Both the position numbers and the translations under genes were made by a program. Below the pieces are notes generated by a model, which did not search any database, was not told where the DNA came from, and saw only the letters and a list, made by a program, of their open reading frames with translations. This document shows, piece after piece, positions 16,382 to 25,409 of a stretch of DNA of 64,000 nucleotides (positions are counted from its first letter, which is position 1; every line of letters begins with the position of its first letter). The DNA is from UBA6168 sp964423205. Lineage in GTDB: Bacteria > Bacteroidota > Bacteroidia > Chitinophagales > Saprospiraceae. Where the stretch lies: assembly GCA_964423205.1 (NCBI GenBank), contig CAYRDX010000011.1, forward strand, positions 1 through 64,000, read 5' to 3'.

Positions 16382-18037
16382 TCAGTCAAATTTTAAAGAT
16401 GCAAACCTGAAAGTACTACTCCTCTCTCCAAAAATGACCATTTCCCTTCGCCCTATTTGTTTACAAATTTTTGGCCTTGTTATGACTCCTGCATCGCGAT
16501 TTGTTGCGAGGGGTACTGCACTCACTTTGCCTTCTTTTGACACCTCCGCCAATACGATTACAGACTCAGTGCCATTGTAGTTGTACATTCTGTTGGTCTT
16601 TCTGGTGGGGTCGTAATTGCGGGCGTTATCATTAAAAACAAAATAAAAACGGTCGGCACCAATAGCCATGGCATAGGATGAAAAGTAACCACCTTCATTC
16701 CGGGTTTCCTGCAACTTGGGAATACGTGAAGACCATTCAATTTCACCTGTTGGTTTGATATTCACAACGATAATGTCGTTGTAGTTGTAGTAATAATTTG
16801 TCTGGTAATATGGCCGGTAATACGAGTATGGATAATACCCGTAATAGGGATAGCCGCCGTAATAAGGATAATCTCTTGTAGTTTCCTGATAGATAAAAAA
16901 CTGCTCTGCTACCAGTACCGCACCTCCGTCACTTCTCAATACCAGTTCATCTAATGAATAGTCGAAAAGCTCGGGTGCGCGTCGTCGGTCGTTGGCTAAT
17001 TCCGCACTTCTGGCTCTTTCCTTGTTTTTGTCAGACAGGTGCTCTGTAAGAAATTCAAAGTCAAAGGGTTTGTGATTTCTGTTATTAAACTGGTGAGTTA
17101 CGGGGTCGAGTCTGAAATAATAGATACCCTTGATGCTGTAGGTGCCCCTTTCGGAATAAAAGCCAGAGCACACCAGCTGCCCATCATCGGCGATTCGGAA
17201 GGTCATATCTGTGATGAACTTTCCATCGAGGTCGATTTGGTATTGTCTCGATTTTGTCCCCTTTTCAGTGTAAGCGAGAATGATGTACCGGTAGGTTGGA
17301 CTGCCCCTGCGCCTCCACTTTGCCTCATCCTGATAAAGAACTCCCAATAAGAAAACATTGCCTTTGTTATCAACGCGGTATTCCTCCACAGTAAACTGAT
17401 TGTCCGGATAAGGAAGTTCTATGTCTTTGGTCCAAATAGGATTGAAATCGCGGTCGAAAACATGAAAACCAAAGCGCTCAGGCTGTTTGCGGACGTAAGG
17501 CAATTCCGTGTATATCAGCAAGGTGGTGCTGTCTTTTGATAAATTGAAACCAAAGTTGCCTTTCACCTCCTTGTTCCTGGATTCGGTTTCGGCGATCATA
17601 TCGAGGTCTTTGGATGGGGCTAAGGTGCGGGAGTTGATTTCCTGCTTGAACATGTAATTGCGTTTTTTTACAGCATTGTTAAATGAGGTGAGTAAATAGA
17701 GCTTCTTATCGAGAAATAATACCTGCTCAAAATCGCGCTGTTTGCCTTTGTATTTCAGTTCCAGTTCTTCCGTCTTTTGCATTTTCATGTCTCTGGAATA
17801 GTATTCCAGCCATGCCCTCTGTTTTGCAGAAGGATTCTGCAGGACTTTTTGCCGGAGGACATAAAATCCCGCCGGGGTTATGCCTACCAGATTGGTGACC
17901 ATGGTATTGCTGGGGTCGCGGTAGTCTGGTCCCCAATCCAGTCTTGCACCAAGGTTAGGTTGAGCCAAAGCATTGGCAGCACCGATGAAAGTAAGCAGGG
18001 AGAAAATTGAAAAAAATCTGACTATTCTGGACATCAT
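16382..18037 (-). CDS. Secreted protein with tyrosine-rich insert, unknown function
   Basis: A 551-residue exported protein with a signal peptide (RFFSIFSLLTFIGAANALAQ). The body is a series of beta-rich repeats that look like a propeller (LLIYTELPYVRKQP, FLLGVLYQDE, LVCSGFYSERGTYSIKG). I do not recognise a named family, though similar Bacteroidota proteins are called hypothetical. A segment encoded at about 16773-16875 has 17 tyrosines in 33 residues (YPYYGGYPYYGYYPYSYY). Upstream in-frame codons to 18085 are possible, but the ATG at 18037 places the signal peptide correctly. Confidence 0.75.
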   Translation of the reverse strand: MMSRIVRFFSIFSLLTFIGAANALAQPNLGARLDWGPDYRDPSNTMVTNLVGITPAGFYVLRQKVLQNPSAKQRAWLEYYSRDMKMQKTEELELKYKGKQRDFEQVLFLDKKLYLLTSFNNAVKKRNYMFKQEINSRTLAPSKDLDMIAETESRNKEVKGNFGFNLSKDSTTLLIYTELPYVRKQPERFGFHVFDRDFNPIWTKDIELPYPDNQFTVEEYRVDNKGNVFLLGVLYQDEAKWRRRGSPTYRYIILAYTEKGTKSRQYQIDLDGKFITDMTFRIADDGQLVCSGFYSERGTYSIKGIYYFRLDPVTHQFNNRNHKPFDFEFLTEHLSDKNKERARSAELANDRRRAPELFDYSLDELVLRSDGGAVLVAEQFFIYQETTRDYPYYGGYPYYGYYPYSYYRPYYQTNYYYNYNDIIVVNIKPTGEIEWSSRIPKLQETRNEGGYFSSYAMAIGADRFYFVFNDNARNYDPTRKTNRMYNYNGTESVIVLAEVSKEGKVSAVPLATNRDAGVITRPKICKQIGRREMVIFGERSSTFRFASLKFD

Positions 18038-18322
18038 GTTCAATATTGTTTTATCAGTTATTCGCATCAAAGTTAGCATTGTCAATTAATTTGCGGACGG
18101 CTGCCTCGTCATCTTGACGACTTATGGTTGTTGATGTGTCGTTTTTGTGAACTGTAAAATATATACATTCGCCAATACAAGACGGACCTGAATTCGAAAT
18201 TCAAATTGGACCAACTTTACTTGCAGATATATAACGCTAATGAGTGCCTAATAGATGGTAAACGTTCTGGTTTTATCAGAATCTTCACCCTGAATAACAT
18301 GCTTTTTTAATACTGATTTTGA

Positions 18323-19453
18323 ATGAAAGAAATACAAAGGATACTGAAGGCTTACAGTGAGATTGATTTCACCAAAACCAAAGCAGCTCTGATAACGGTT
18401 GTGGATGTGAAAGGCTCATCTTACCGGCGCGAAGGAGCCCGCATGCTAATCATGGATGACGGTAGGTGGGTTGGCGGGATCAGTGGCGGGTGCCTGGAGG
18501 GAGATGCCCTAAGAAGAGCTCATCAGGCAATTTTCAAAAAAAAGGCATCCAGATTCACTTACAATACCATGGACGATGACCCATTCCAGATAGGAGTAGG
18601 ATTGGGTTGCAGGGGGGTAATTGATGTTTTTATCGAGCCATTGATACATGGAGACTCATTCAATCCTTTGGAACTGCTCAAGAAGGTTCAGGGCATCAAT
18701 CAACATGCGGTGATGCTTACTATAACTGCCTCGGTTATTGGCAATCTCTTGAACAGGAGAATGCTGTATTTTGAAGACGGGACTCATGAAACTTTAATTG
18801 AAAAGCAGCCATTTATCGTCGCATTCCAAATGTTAGCAAAGAAAGCATTGGAGGATAAGAAGTCATTTTATCAAGCAGTCCAGGGGAAAGAATATGATGG
18901 TATGGAAGTAGCTGTTGAACTGTTGAAGCCACCCATTGAACTCTTTCTGTTTGGTCATCACTATGATGTGCTGCCATTATTGGAATTCGGCCATACGCTT
19001 GGCTGGAGGCTGAATGTTGTGGCCAATCCCAAGAATTTGCCAAAAGAAGTATTTGAAAAAGCCAAAGTGATAGCCAATTCTCCATTCCGGTCAGAAAGTG
19101 AAGCCCTACCTGTTCAGCTTCATGAATACACGGCTGTGATTCTCATGACGCATGATTATGCCACAGACTTTCAAGTCCTGAAAAGATTGGCAGAAATCAA
19201 AGTTCCCTATTTGGGGGTTTTAGGTCCCAAATCACGCACTGCCAATTTGCTGGAAGACTTAAAAAAAGAGGGAATTACTCTGCCAATGGAACCTGAATCA
19301 GCATTTTATGCACCAGTTGGCCTCGATATAGGAGCTACAAGCCCTGAAAGTATTGCCTTGTCAATAGCTGCGGAAATCCAGGCCCATTTTGGCAAGCGAA
19401 GCGGAGGGTTTTTGCGCAACCGGACTCAGCCAATTTACGATTCAAAACGATGA
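18323..19453 (+). CDS. XdhC/CoxI family maturation protein
   Basis: A 376-residue XdhC family protein. The N-terminal domain has VVDVKGSSYRREGARMLI and GGISGGCLEGDALRRA, typical of XdhC_CoxI, and a C-terminal Rossmann-like XdhC_C domain has ILMTHDYATDFQVLKRL and YLGVLGPKSRTANLLEDL. Family members bind molybdenum cofactor, help sulfurate it and insert it into xanthine dehydrogenase-type enzymes. It is followed after 3 nt by a MocA-like transferase, a usual partner. The target molybdoenzyme is not in the window. Confidence 0.9.
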   Translation: MKEIQRILKAYSEIDFTKTKAALITVVDVKGSSYRREGARMLIMDDGRWVGGISGGCLEGDALRRAHQAIFKKKASRFTYNTMDDDPFQIGVGLGCRGVIDVFIEPLIHGDSFNPLELLKKVQGINQHAVMLTITASVIGNLLNRRMLYFEDGTHETLIEKQPFIVAFQMLAKKALEDKKSFYQAVQGKEYDGMEVAVELLKPPIELFLFGHHYDVLPLLEFGHTLGWRLNVVANPKNLPKEVFEKAKVIANSPFRSESEALPVQLHEYTAVILMTHDYATDFQVLKRLAEIKVPYLGVLGPKSRTANLLEDLKKEGITLPMEPESAFYAPVGLDIGATSPESIALSIAAEIQAHFGKRSGGFLRNRTQPIYDSKR

Positions 19454-19456
19454 ATA

Positions 19457-20065
19457 ATGGCTACTGTGATGGAAAATGTTGCGCTGATTCTATTGGCTGC
19501 GGGACAATCCAAACGACTCGGCAAGCCAAAACAGTTATTGAAATGGAAGGGTAAAACACTTCTGGAGCATCTCATCGGCGCTGGAGCAAAAAGCAGGTGC
19601 AGTTCGTTGACAGTTGTTATTTCACCCAAACTTGATTTGCATGCAATCCGGCAAGATGAAATGCCTGTAAGAGTGGTGACCAATCCAAATCCGGAAGCCG
19701 GGATGGGGAATTCAATTGCGTTGGGGGTAGGAAATGTTATGGAATTGAAACCGCCACCAGATGCAATCATGATCATGTTAGTTGACCAACCTCTCGTTAC
19801 CACCCATGCAATTAACAATATCATTGATGCCTGGAAAATTGCCGGGCAGCCCATCATCGCCTCGTCCTATGAGGATAATTTTGGCCCACCGGCACTTTTC
19901 GAAAAAAAGTATTTTCCTGAACTCCTCCTTTTGAAAGGCGATCAAGGTGCAAAGAGCATCATGCTTCGGAATAAAGAGTACCTGCATTTGATACCCTTTG
20001 TCGGTGGTTTAGTTGATGTGGATACACCGGAGGATTGGGAATCCTTTTTGAAAAATTTCAGTTAA
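19457..20065 (+). CDS. MobA/MocA-like nucleotidyltransferase
   Basis: A 202-residue NTP-transferase-fold protein with the nucleotide-binding loop LLAAGQSKRLGKPKQLLKWKGKTLLEH, and IMLVDQPLVT as the metal-binding LVDQP motif. LVDQP and the pairing with XdhC point to a molybdenum cofactor cytidylyl- or guanylyltransferase. CTP versus GTP use cannot be decided. A second ATG at 19469 is possible. It forms a two-gene operon with xdhC. Confidence 0.88.
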   Translation: MATVMENVALILLAAGQSKRLGKPKQLLKWKGKTLLEHLIGAGAKSRCSSLTVVISPKLDLHAIRQDEMPVRVVTNPNPEAGMGNSIALGVGNVMELKPPPDAIMIMLVDQPLVTTHAINNIIDAWKIAGQPIIASSYEDNFGPPALFEKKYFPELLLLKGDQGAKSIMLRNKEYLHLIPFVGGLVDVDTPEDWESFLKNFS

Positions 20066-20198
20066 ATACCACCGTTATTATTTCCTGAAAATCAACCGGA
20101 GCACGCTCATTTCCCTTGTGGTGAACTTTTGCTCCATGTCGATAGAAACAAAGAACTACTTTTAGCGCACCAAATTATCATACCACTGAGTCGCCTGT

Positions 20199-21704
20199 AT
20201 GGGAGTAGTCAAACGACAAGGCATCAAACAAAGCATAGTCACCTACATCGGGGTTTTGATAGGTATGGTCAATGTGCTCATCATTTACCCGGCCTGTCTG
20301 AAAGAACATGAATTGGGGATTATCACTTTCGTCCGGGAGACTGCCGTGATGCTTTCTGTGTTTGCCTTCCTCGGCTCCGATGGACTTATCATCCGCTTTT
20401 TTCCCCAGTTCAAAAGTAAGGATGGGAACCACCACGGATTCCTTTTTTTCTTGTTCTGCATTCTTGGTTTTGGCTGTTTACTCATGATGGGAGGATGGCT
20501 GCTTTTTAAGGACCGTATTTTAGCGGAATATGTCCTGAAACCCAACGCGGAACTATATCTGGAGTTCATACCTTTTATACTTCCTTTTGCTGTTTTTATC
20601 TCTCTTTCCACCTTACTGGCAGCTTACACTGCCAACTTCCAACGCATCGTTTTTCCGGCCATTTTTAATGAGTTTTATTATAAAATTGGGATTGCCATTC
20701 TTGTTCTTTCTTATTTCAATGGGTGGATAACTCTGGAAGATATTTTTTGGGGAAGTTTTGGAATTTATATCCTCATTTTCATCAGCTTGCTGCTGTATCT
20801 CTGCTGGCTGGGTGAGTTCAAATTAAAACCTGATACTTCGCTACTGAAAAAACCTCTGCTAAAAGAAATGGGTGAGTACCAGGCCTTTGGATTTGCCGGA
20901 ACTTTTGGGGGTGCTTTCACCTCTGAGTTTCTCAGTGTCTTTTTGGTCGGCACACTGACCAACCTGACAAGCACAGGAATCTTTGCCATTGCCAATTTCA
21001 TCAGCAATTTCATCGACATTCCCAGAAGAGCAATTGCGGGCATCGCCGCCCCACTCATTGCTGAGCATTGGAACAAAAAAGACCTGAGTTCCATTGCTGA
21101 CATGTATCGGAAGTCTGCTTTGAACCAACAAATCGCCGGATGGTGGATGCTGCTGGCAGTCTGGATTTCTGTAGATGAAATATTCCGAATCATGCCCAAT
21201 GGTGAACTGTACCAAAGTGGTAAATACGTCCTGTTGATTTTGGGCTTTTCAAGACTGATTAACATGTCCACAGGGCTCAACAATGAAATCATTGCATATT
21301 CCCATCACTATCGTTTCAATCTTATTTTCGCCTTGCTCACTGCCGTTGTACATACCTTGGGTAACTATTTCCTAATCAAGAAATACCAAATCATCGGTGC
21401 GGCAATAGCCTCGCTGATTACACAATCACTGATAAACCTGCTCCGCTTTTTATTGCTTAAAGCAAAGACCGGACTACAGCCCTTCGGGTGGGCCAATTTA
21501 GTGGTGATATTGGTGGGTGGTGTTGCTTATGGACTGACGATTCTTATTCCGAGAACTGGTTTGGCGTTGGGAGATGCTTTCATCCGGTCAGGGACACTTA
21601 CCTTGTTGTTTGCATCTATAATTCTATTGTTCAAAGTTTCACCAGACATCAACCAATTGGCTGTGGCTGGATGGAGCAGATTGAGAAAGCTTCTGGGGCT
21701 ATAA
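20199..21704 (+). CDS. Polysaccharide/oligosaccharide flippase (MATE-like/MOP)
   Basis: A 501-residue multi-pass inner-membrane protein with about 12-14 hydrophobic helices, typical of the MOP/Wzx flippase superfamily. N-terminal MGVVKRQGIKQSIVTYIGVLIGMVN and the loop ANFISNFIDIPRRAIAGIAAPLIAEHWNKKDL are as in Bacteroidota lipopolysaccharide flippases. It probably moves lipid-linked saccharides across the inner membrane. No glycosyltransferases are adjacent, so the substrate is unknown. Confidence 0.85.
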   Translation: MGVVKRQGIKQSIVTYIGVLIGMVNVLIIYPACLKEHELGIITFVRETAVMLSVFAFLGSDGLIIRFFPQFKSKDGNHHGFLFFLFCILGFGCLLMMGGWLLFKDRILAEYVLKPNAELYLEFIPFILPFAVFISLSTLLAAYTANFQRIVFPAIFNEFYYKIGIAILVLSYFNGWITLEDIFWGSFGIYILIFISLLLYLCWLGEFKLKPDTSLLKKPLLKEMGEYQAFGFAGTFGGAFTSEFLSVFLVGTLTNLTSTGIFAIANFISNFIDIPRRAIAGIAAPLIAEHWNKKDLSSIADMYRKSALNQQIAGWWMLLAVWISVDEIFRIMPNGELYQSGKYVLLILGFSRLINMSTGLNNEIIAYSHHYRFNLIFALLTAVVHTLGNYFLIKKYQIIGAAIASLITQSLINLLRFLLLKAKTGLQPFGWANLVVILVGGVAYGLTILIPRTGLALGDAFIRSGTLTLLFASIILLFKVSPDINQLAVAGWSRLRKLLGL

Positions 21705-21724
21705 ATGACATGTGCTTAATGATG

Positions 21725-21732
21725 TAAATTTG
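21725..21732 (+). promoter_or_regulatory. Bacteroidota-type -7 box upstream of kynU
   Basis: TAAATTTG matches TAnnTTTG and lies 30 nt before the kynureninase ATG. No clear TTG -33 element is seen. Confidence 0.4.
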
Positions 21733-21761
21733 CCGCTCTCAAAATCTGGATTCAACAGAAA

Positions 21762-23030
21762 ATGAATTTCGAATCAACATTAGCTTTTGCCAGAAAAATG
21801 GACGAAAAAGACCCACTGAGGGGGTTTCGTTCCCAATTTCTTATACCTGAGCAAGATGGAATACCGAAGATTTACTTCTGCGGTAACTCACTTGGTCTTC
21901 AACCGGTTTCAGCCGAAAAAGCCATCCAAACAGAGTTAAAACAATGGCGGGAGAAAGCAATAGATGGATTCTTTGAGGGTTCAAATCCATGGCTTTCCTA
22001 CCACACTTATATACAAAAGCATTTAGCTGATATTGTCGGGGCAAATACGGAGGAAGTGGTAGCCATGAACACCCTCACGGTTAATCTGCATTTGTTGATG
22101 GTTTCCTTTTACAGGCCTTCCGGAAAACGCTTTAAAATACTGATGGAAGCAGGTGCCTTTCCTTCTGACCAATACGCTGTGGAAAGTCAGGTAAAATGGC
22201 ATGGATATCTTCCCGCAGATGCCATTGTAGAAATTAGCCCAAGAGAGGGTGAGCATTTATTACACACCGAAGATATAGTTGCCGCCATTGAGAAGGAAGG
22301 AGATTCCCTTGCTATGGTACTGTTCAGTGGAGTACAATATTATACAGGTCAGTTTTTTGATTTGTCAACAATTACAGATGCAGCCCACAGGGCAGGGGCA
22401 AGGGCTGGTTTTGACCTCGCTCATGCCGTTGGCAATGTCCCACTTCATCTGCACGACTGGCAGGTTGACTTTGCCTGCTGGTGCAGTTATAAGTACCTCA
22501 ATTCCGGGCCCGGTGGTCCGGGTGGTGTTTTTGTCCATGAAAATCATCATCAGAGTCCCGACCTTCCGCGTTTTGCAGGATGGTGGGGTCACAATGAAGA
22601 GGAAAGGTTTAAAATGGAAAAAGGCTTCAAGCCGATTATAGGAGCTGCAGGCTGGCAGGTCAGCACAGCTCAGATTCTGAGCCTTGCTCCACACAGGGCC
22701 AGTCTGGAGTTGTTTTCGCAAGCAGGATTGAGTGAACTTAGGGAAAAATCATTGTCACTTACAGGTTACCTGGAGTTTTTTCTGAATGCTTTGAGAGTGA
22801 AAGGCCACGAATTAGACATCATAACCTCAAATGTCCCCAATGAAAGGGGTTGCCAACTTTCGGTATTAACCGGGGCCAATGGGCGTAAGTTATTTGACTG
22901 GTTGACTGAAAACGGCGTTGTGGTGGATTGGAGGGAACCGAATGTAATCCGTATTGCACCAGTACCTTTGTACAACAGCTTTGAGGAAGTCTGGCAGTTT
23001 GCGGATATTCTCGCCCGTTTCGAAGGATAA
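21762..23030 (+). CDS. kynU: Kynureninase
   Basis: A 422-residue PLP enzyme that cleaves kynurenine to anthranilate and alanine (or 3-hydroxykynurenine to 3-hydroxyanthranilate). FCGNSLGLQP near the N-terminus, GFDLAHAVGNVPLHLHDW and the PLP-lysine motif CSYKYLNSGPGG (K244) are diagnostic. Length is normal. It stands alone, without the usual dioxygenase or formamidase genes. Anthranilate is an aromatic acid, so a link with the aromatic acyl-CoA genes further along is conceivable but unsupported. Confidence 0.95.
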   Translation: MNFESTLAFARKMDEKDPLRGFRSQFLIPEQDGIPKIYFCGNSLGLQPVSAEKAIQTELKQWREKAIDGFFEGSNPWLSYHTYIQKHLADIVGANTEEVVAMNTLTVNLHLLMVSFYRPSGKRFKILMEAGAFPSDQYAVESQVKWHGYLPADAIVEISPREGEHLLHTEDIVAAIEKEGDSLAMVLFSGVQYYTGQFFDLSTITDAAHRAGARAGFDLAHAVGNVPLHLHDWQVDFACWCSYKYLNSGPGGPGGVFVHENHHQSPDLPRFAGWWGHNEEERFKMEKGFKPIIGAAGWQVSTAQILSLAPHRASLELFSQAGLSELREKSLSLTGYLEFFLNALRVKGHELDIITSNVPNERGCQLSVLTGANGRKLFDWLTENGVVVDWREPNVIRIAPVPLYNSFEEVWQFADILARFEG

Positions 23031-23067
23031 AAGGGAAGTATTAATTATCGAAATTGAAACCAGGACT

Positions 23068-23727
23068 ATGAATTTATTGCAGGAGATAAGCTTTTTAGTT
23101 CGTAAGGAAATCAAGCTTGAGTGGCGGCAAAAGTATGCTGTGAGTGGCATCCTGCTTTATGTACTGTCCACTGTTTTCATCGTTTATATATCGTTTCAGC
23201 AGGTTGGTACACAGCTTTGGAATGTTCTATTCTGGGTGATAATGCTTTTTGCATCGATAAATGCAGTCGTGAAAAGTTTTGTGCAGGAAAGCGGTCACCG
23301 GCAATTGTACTATTACCAGTTAGCCAGCCCGATACCGATGCTGCTGTCTAAAATGATATACAATGTGGGTCTGCTGCTTTTGCTGGCGATACTCACTTTT
23401 GCCGCCATGTCTTTCATTGCAGGCAACCCTGTTGAACATGCTATACAGTTTGCATTGGCACTTTTTCTGGGAGCTACCGGCTTTTCCATCACTTTTACAT
23501 TTATTTCCGCTATTGCCGCCAAAGCTGATAATAGCAGTACCTTAATGGCTATACTCAGTTTTCCTGCCATCATACCCGTTTTGTTGGTTTTGGTTAATTT
23601 GTCGGCTCATGCCCTTGGCATTCTGCAAGGCAACGCTGTTAACCGGGATATTATGTTGCTGGCATCTATAGATCTAATTTTGGTAGCACTGTCGTTGGTA
23701 TTGTTTCCTTACCTTTGGCGCGAGTGA
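23068..23727 (+). CDS. ccmB: Heme exporter protein CcmB
   Basis: A 219-residue CcmB, the membrane subunit of the CcmAB part of system I cytochrome c maturation. The N-terminal SFLVRKEIKLEWRQKYAVSG and about six hydrophobic helices are typical, and LYYYQLASPIPMLLSKMIYN is conserved. The start at 23068 follows kynU by 37 nt; the longer frame from 22954 overlaps kynU and is rejected. ccmC and ccmD follow. CcmA, the ATPase, is not in the window. Confidence 0.9.
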   Translation: MNLLQEISFLVRKEIKLEWRQKYAVSGILLYVLSTVFIVYISFQQVGTQLWNVLFWVIMLFASINAVVKSFVQESGHRQLYYYQLASPIPMLLSKMIYNVGLLLLLAILTFAAMSFIAGNPVEHAIQFALALFLGATGFSITFTFISAIAAKADNSSTLMAILSFPAIIPVLLVLVNLSAHALGILQGNAVNRDIMLLASIDLILVALSLVLFPYLWRE

Positions 23728-23800
23728 GGGTTGTTTGAATAGTTTGCCCTTACGGGGTTTGAAGAGTTTGAAGAGTTTGTTGTGTTTGAAGTGTTCGATA
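23728..23800. repeat. Family D low-complexity repeat after ccmB
   Basis: An iterated gtttgaagagtttgaatagttt sequence starting directly after the ccmB stop. Related copies lie at 31321-31365 and 49237-49330. A short family B-like stretch (ctccgtgaattctctgagcaactc) follows at about 23835-23880. Confidence 0.6.
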
Positions 23801-23979
23801 GTGGAAGTTGACCGTGGAGTTGATTGCAGCCTCCTCTGTGCAGCTCCGTGAATTCTCTGAGCAACTCAGTGTAATGAAAGAATAAAACATCAAGAAACTT
23901 CAGAGCAACTGAATTAAAACAACAATTGGGAACACCTATTTGCCCTGCCATTTGAAACTGTCATTCATCAAATATTTTT

Positions 23980-25077
23980 ATGTACATGAGTCCTGAAAAA
24001 ACAGGTGGATTGCTTTTGCTTTTTACAAGAAATTGGTGGAAAGCACTGGGAGTATTAATAATTCTGTACACCTTCTACATGGGTTTACTGACACCTCTGA
24101 AACCTGGAATCACAGAGGTAACGCCCTCCACTGTTAAAGTTGGAGAAAGAGTCAGGATGATGGTAAAGGGATACAACTCCCATTTCTCAGAAAATATAAA
24201 CACACTCAATGCCTGGCTAAAACTCGATGCGACTTATGCACTAAAGTCGAGCATGCTCGAAAACATTGACGATCAGAATTGTGCCGTTTATTTTGAAATT
24301 CCTGCTTACCTCCCTTACCAGGTAAGGGTCAAAGAAGCTACTTTGATTCTGGACAATGAAGGAGACGGCACCTCAGTTTATCCCGGTGCAGTCAGTATTG
24401 TCCAGGAAGTGAGCAGTGTTGAACAGGGAAAGGTACTTTGGCCAACTGACATCATCCGCAATCTGCACCATAAGGATGTCATCACTTTCCCTTTCCGCAA
24501 TATTTTAGGTGAAACAATCCGCAACACCTTCTTTCATGTACCGCTGTGGTTTGCCATGTTCATATTGTTTATAACAGCACTTATTTTCTGCATCCGCTAC
24601 CTAAGAAACTTTAATCCTGTGGACGATCAAAAAGCTGCAGCTTTTACCAGTGCAGGAATGCTGCTCGGTGTCCTTGGATTAATCACTGGAGCAATATGGG
24701 CGCGGTACACCTGGGGAGCCTTTTGGAGTTGGGATGTAAAGCAAAACATGACCGCAGTGGGATTGCTTATTTACGGAGCTTATTTTGTATTGCGCGCTTC
24801 TTTTGATGACCCTGAGCGCAAAGCACGCATCAGTGCCGTGTACAATATCTTTGCTTTTGCGACGCTTATCCCACTGCTGTATGTGATTCCAAAACTTACG
24901 GATAGCCTGCACCCCGGTGCAGGTGGGAATATTGCCTTTGGCAGCCAAGACCTCGACAACACCATGCGTTTGGTTTTCTATCCTGCAATCATTGGCTGGA
25001 CCCTCATGGGAGCCTGGATAGCGCAAATGGTTTTCAGATTAAACAGACTGAGAGAGCATTTACTGGAAATGCATTGA
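23980..25077 (+). CDS. ccmC: CcmC/CcsA-type heme-handling protein with periplasmic insert
   Basis: A 365-residue CcmC-type protein of cytochrome c maturation. The WWD motif WGAFWSWDVKQN binds heme, and the flanking histidines appear in NTFFHVPLWFAM and DSLHPG. Standard CcmC is about 220-250 residues. Here about 140 extra residues lie between helix 1 (20-38) and helix 2 (about 185-205). They begin PGITEVTPSTVKVGERVRMMVKGYNSHF, resembling an Ig-like/TIG beta domain. The insert would face the periplasm. I recall similar long forms in related Bacteroidota, so it is probably lineage-specific. ccmD follows. Confidence 0.85.
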   Translation: MYMSPEKTGGLLLLFTRNWWKALGVLIILYTFYMGLLTPLKPGITEVTPSTVKVGERVRMMVKGYNSHFSENINTLNAWLKLDATYALKSSMLENIDDQNCAVYFEIPAYLPYQVRVKEATLILDNEGDGTSVYPGAVSIVQEVSSVEQGKVLWPTDIIRNLHHKDVITFPFRNILGETIRNTFFHVPLWFAMFILFITALIFCIRYLRNFNPVDDQKAAAFTSAGMLLGVLGLITGAIWARYTWGAFWSWDVKQNMTAVGLLIYGAYFVLRASFDDPERKARISAVYNIFAFATLIPLLYVIPKLTDSLHPGAGGNIAFGSQDLDNTMRLVFYPAIIGWTLMGAWIAQMVFRLNRLREHLLEMH

Positions 25078-25184
25078 ATAAATTGAGCAACAATATTTTA
25101 CTTGAATAGCCTTATCAATACATGAGGATTCAAAAAAAATACGACTTTTGCGCCCTCTTTTGACAAGGCATCAATTCTTTTTTC

Positions 25185-25409
25185 ATGATGAACAAGGTCA
25201 TAAGTAAAATTTTCATCGCAGCACTTCTCGCCACATTGCCATTGACTATGGTAACAGCCCAGTCTGACACAGATTTCATGCGAAGTATGGGTAAAATGTA
25301 TGTTGTCGTGTCAGTTATTGCTGCCATCTTTATTGGTATCGTTGTTTTTATGGTGTATTTGGATAGGAGGCTCACCAAATTGGAGAACCAAATCAAAAAT
25401 CATGAGTAG
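25185..25409 (+). CDS. ccmD: CcmD-like small membrane protein
   Basis: A 74-residue protein with a signal-like first helix (KIFIAALLATLPLTMVTAQ) and a second helix (MYVVVSVIAAIFIGIVVFMVYLDRR). The layout and the YLDRRLTKLENQ tail match the CcmD family of Bacteroidota. CcmD stabilises the CcmABC complex and helps release heme-CcmE. It lies 107 nt after ccmC. Its end overlaps the glutamate dehydrogenase start by 8 nt, so translation of the two may be coupled. Confidence 0.8.
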   Translation: MMNKVISKIFIAALLATLPLTMVTAQSDTDFMRSMGKMYVVVSVIAAIFIGIVVFMVYLDRRLTKLENQIKNHE

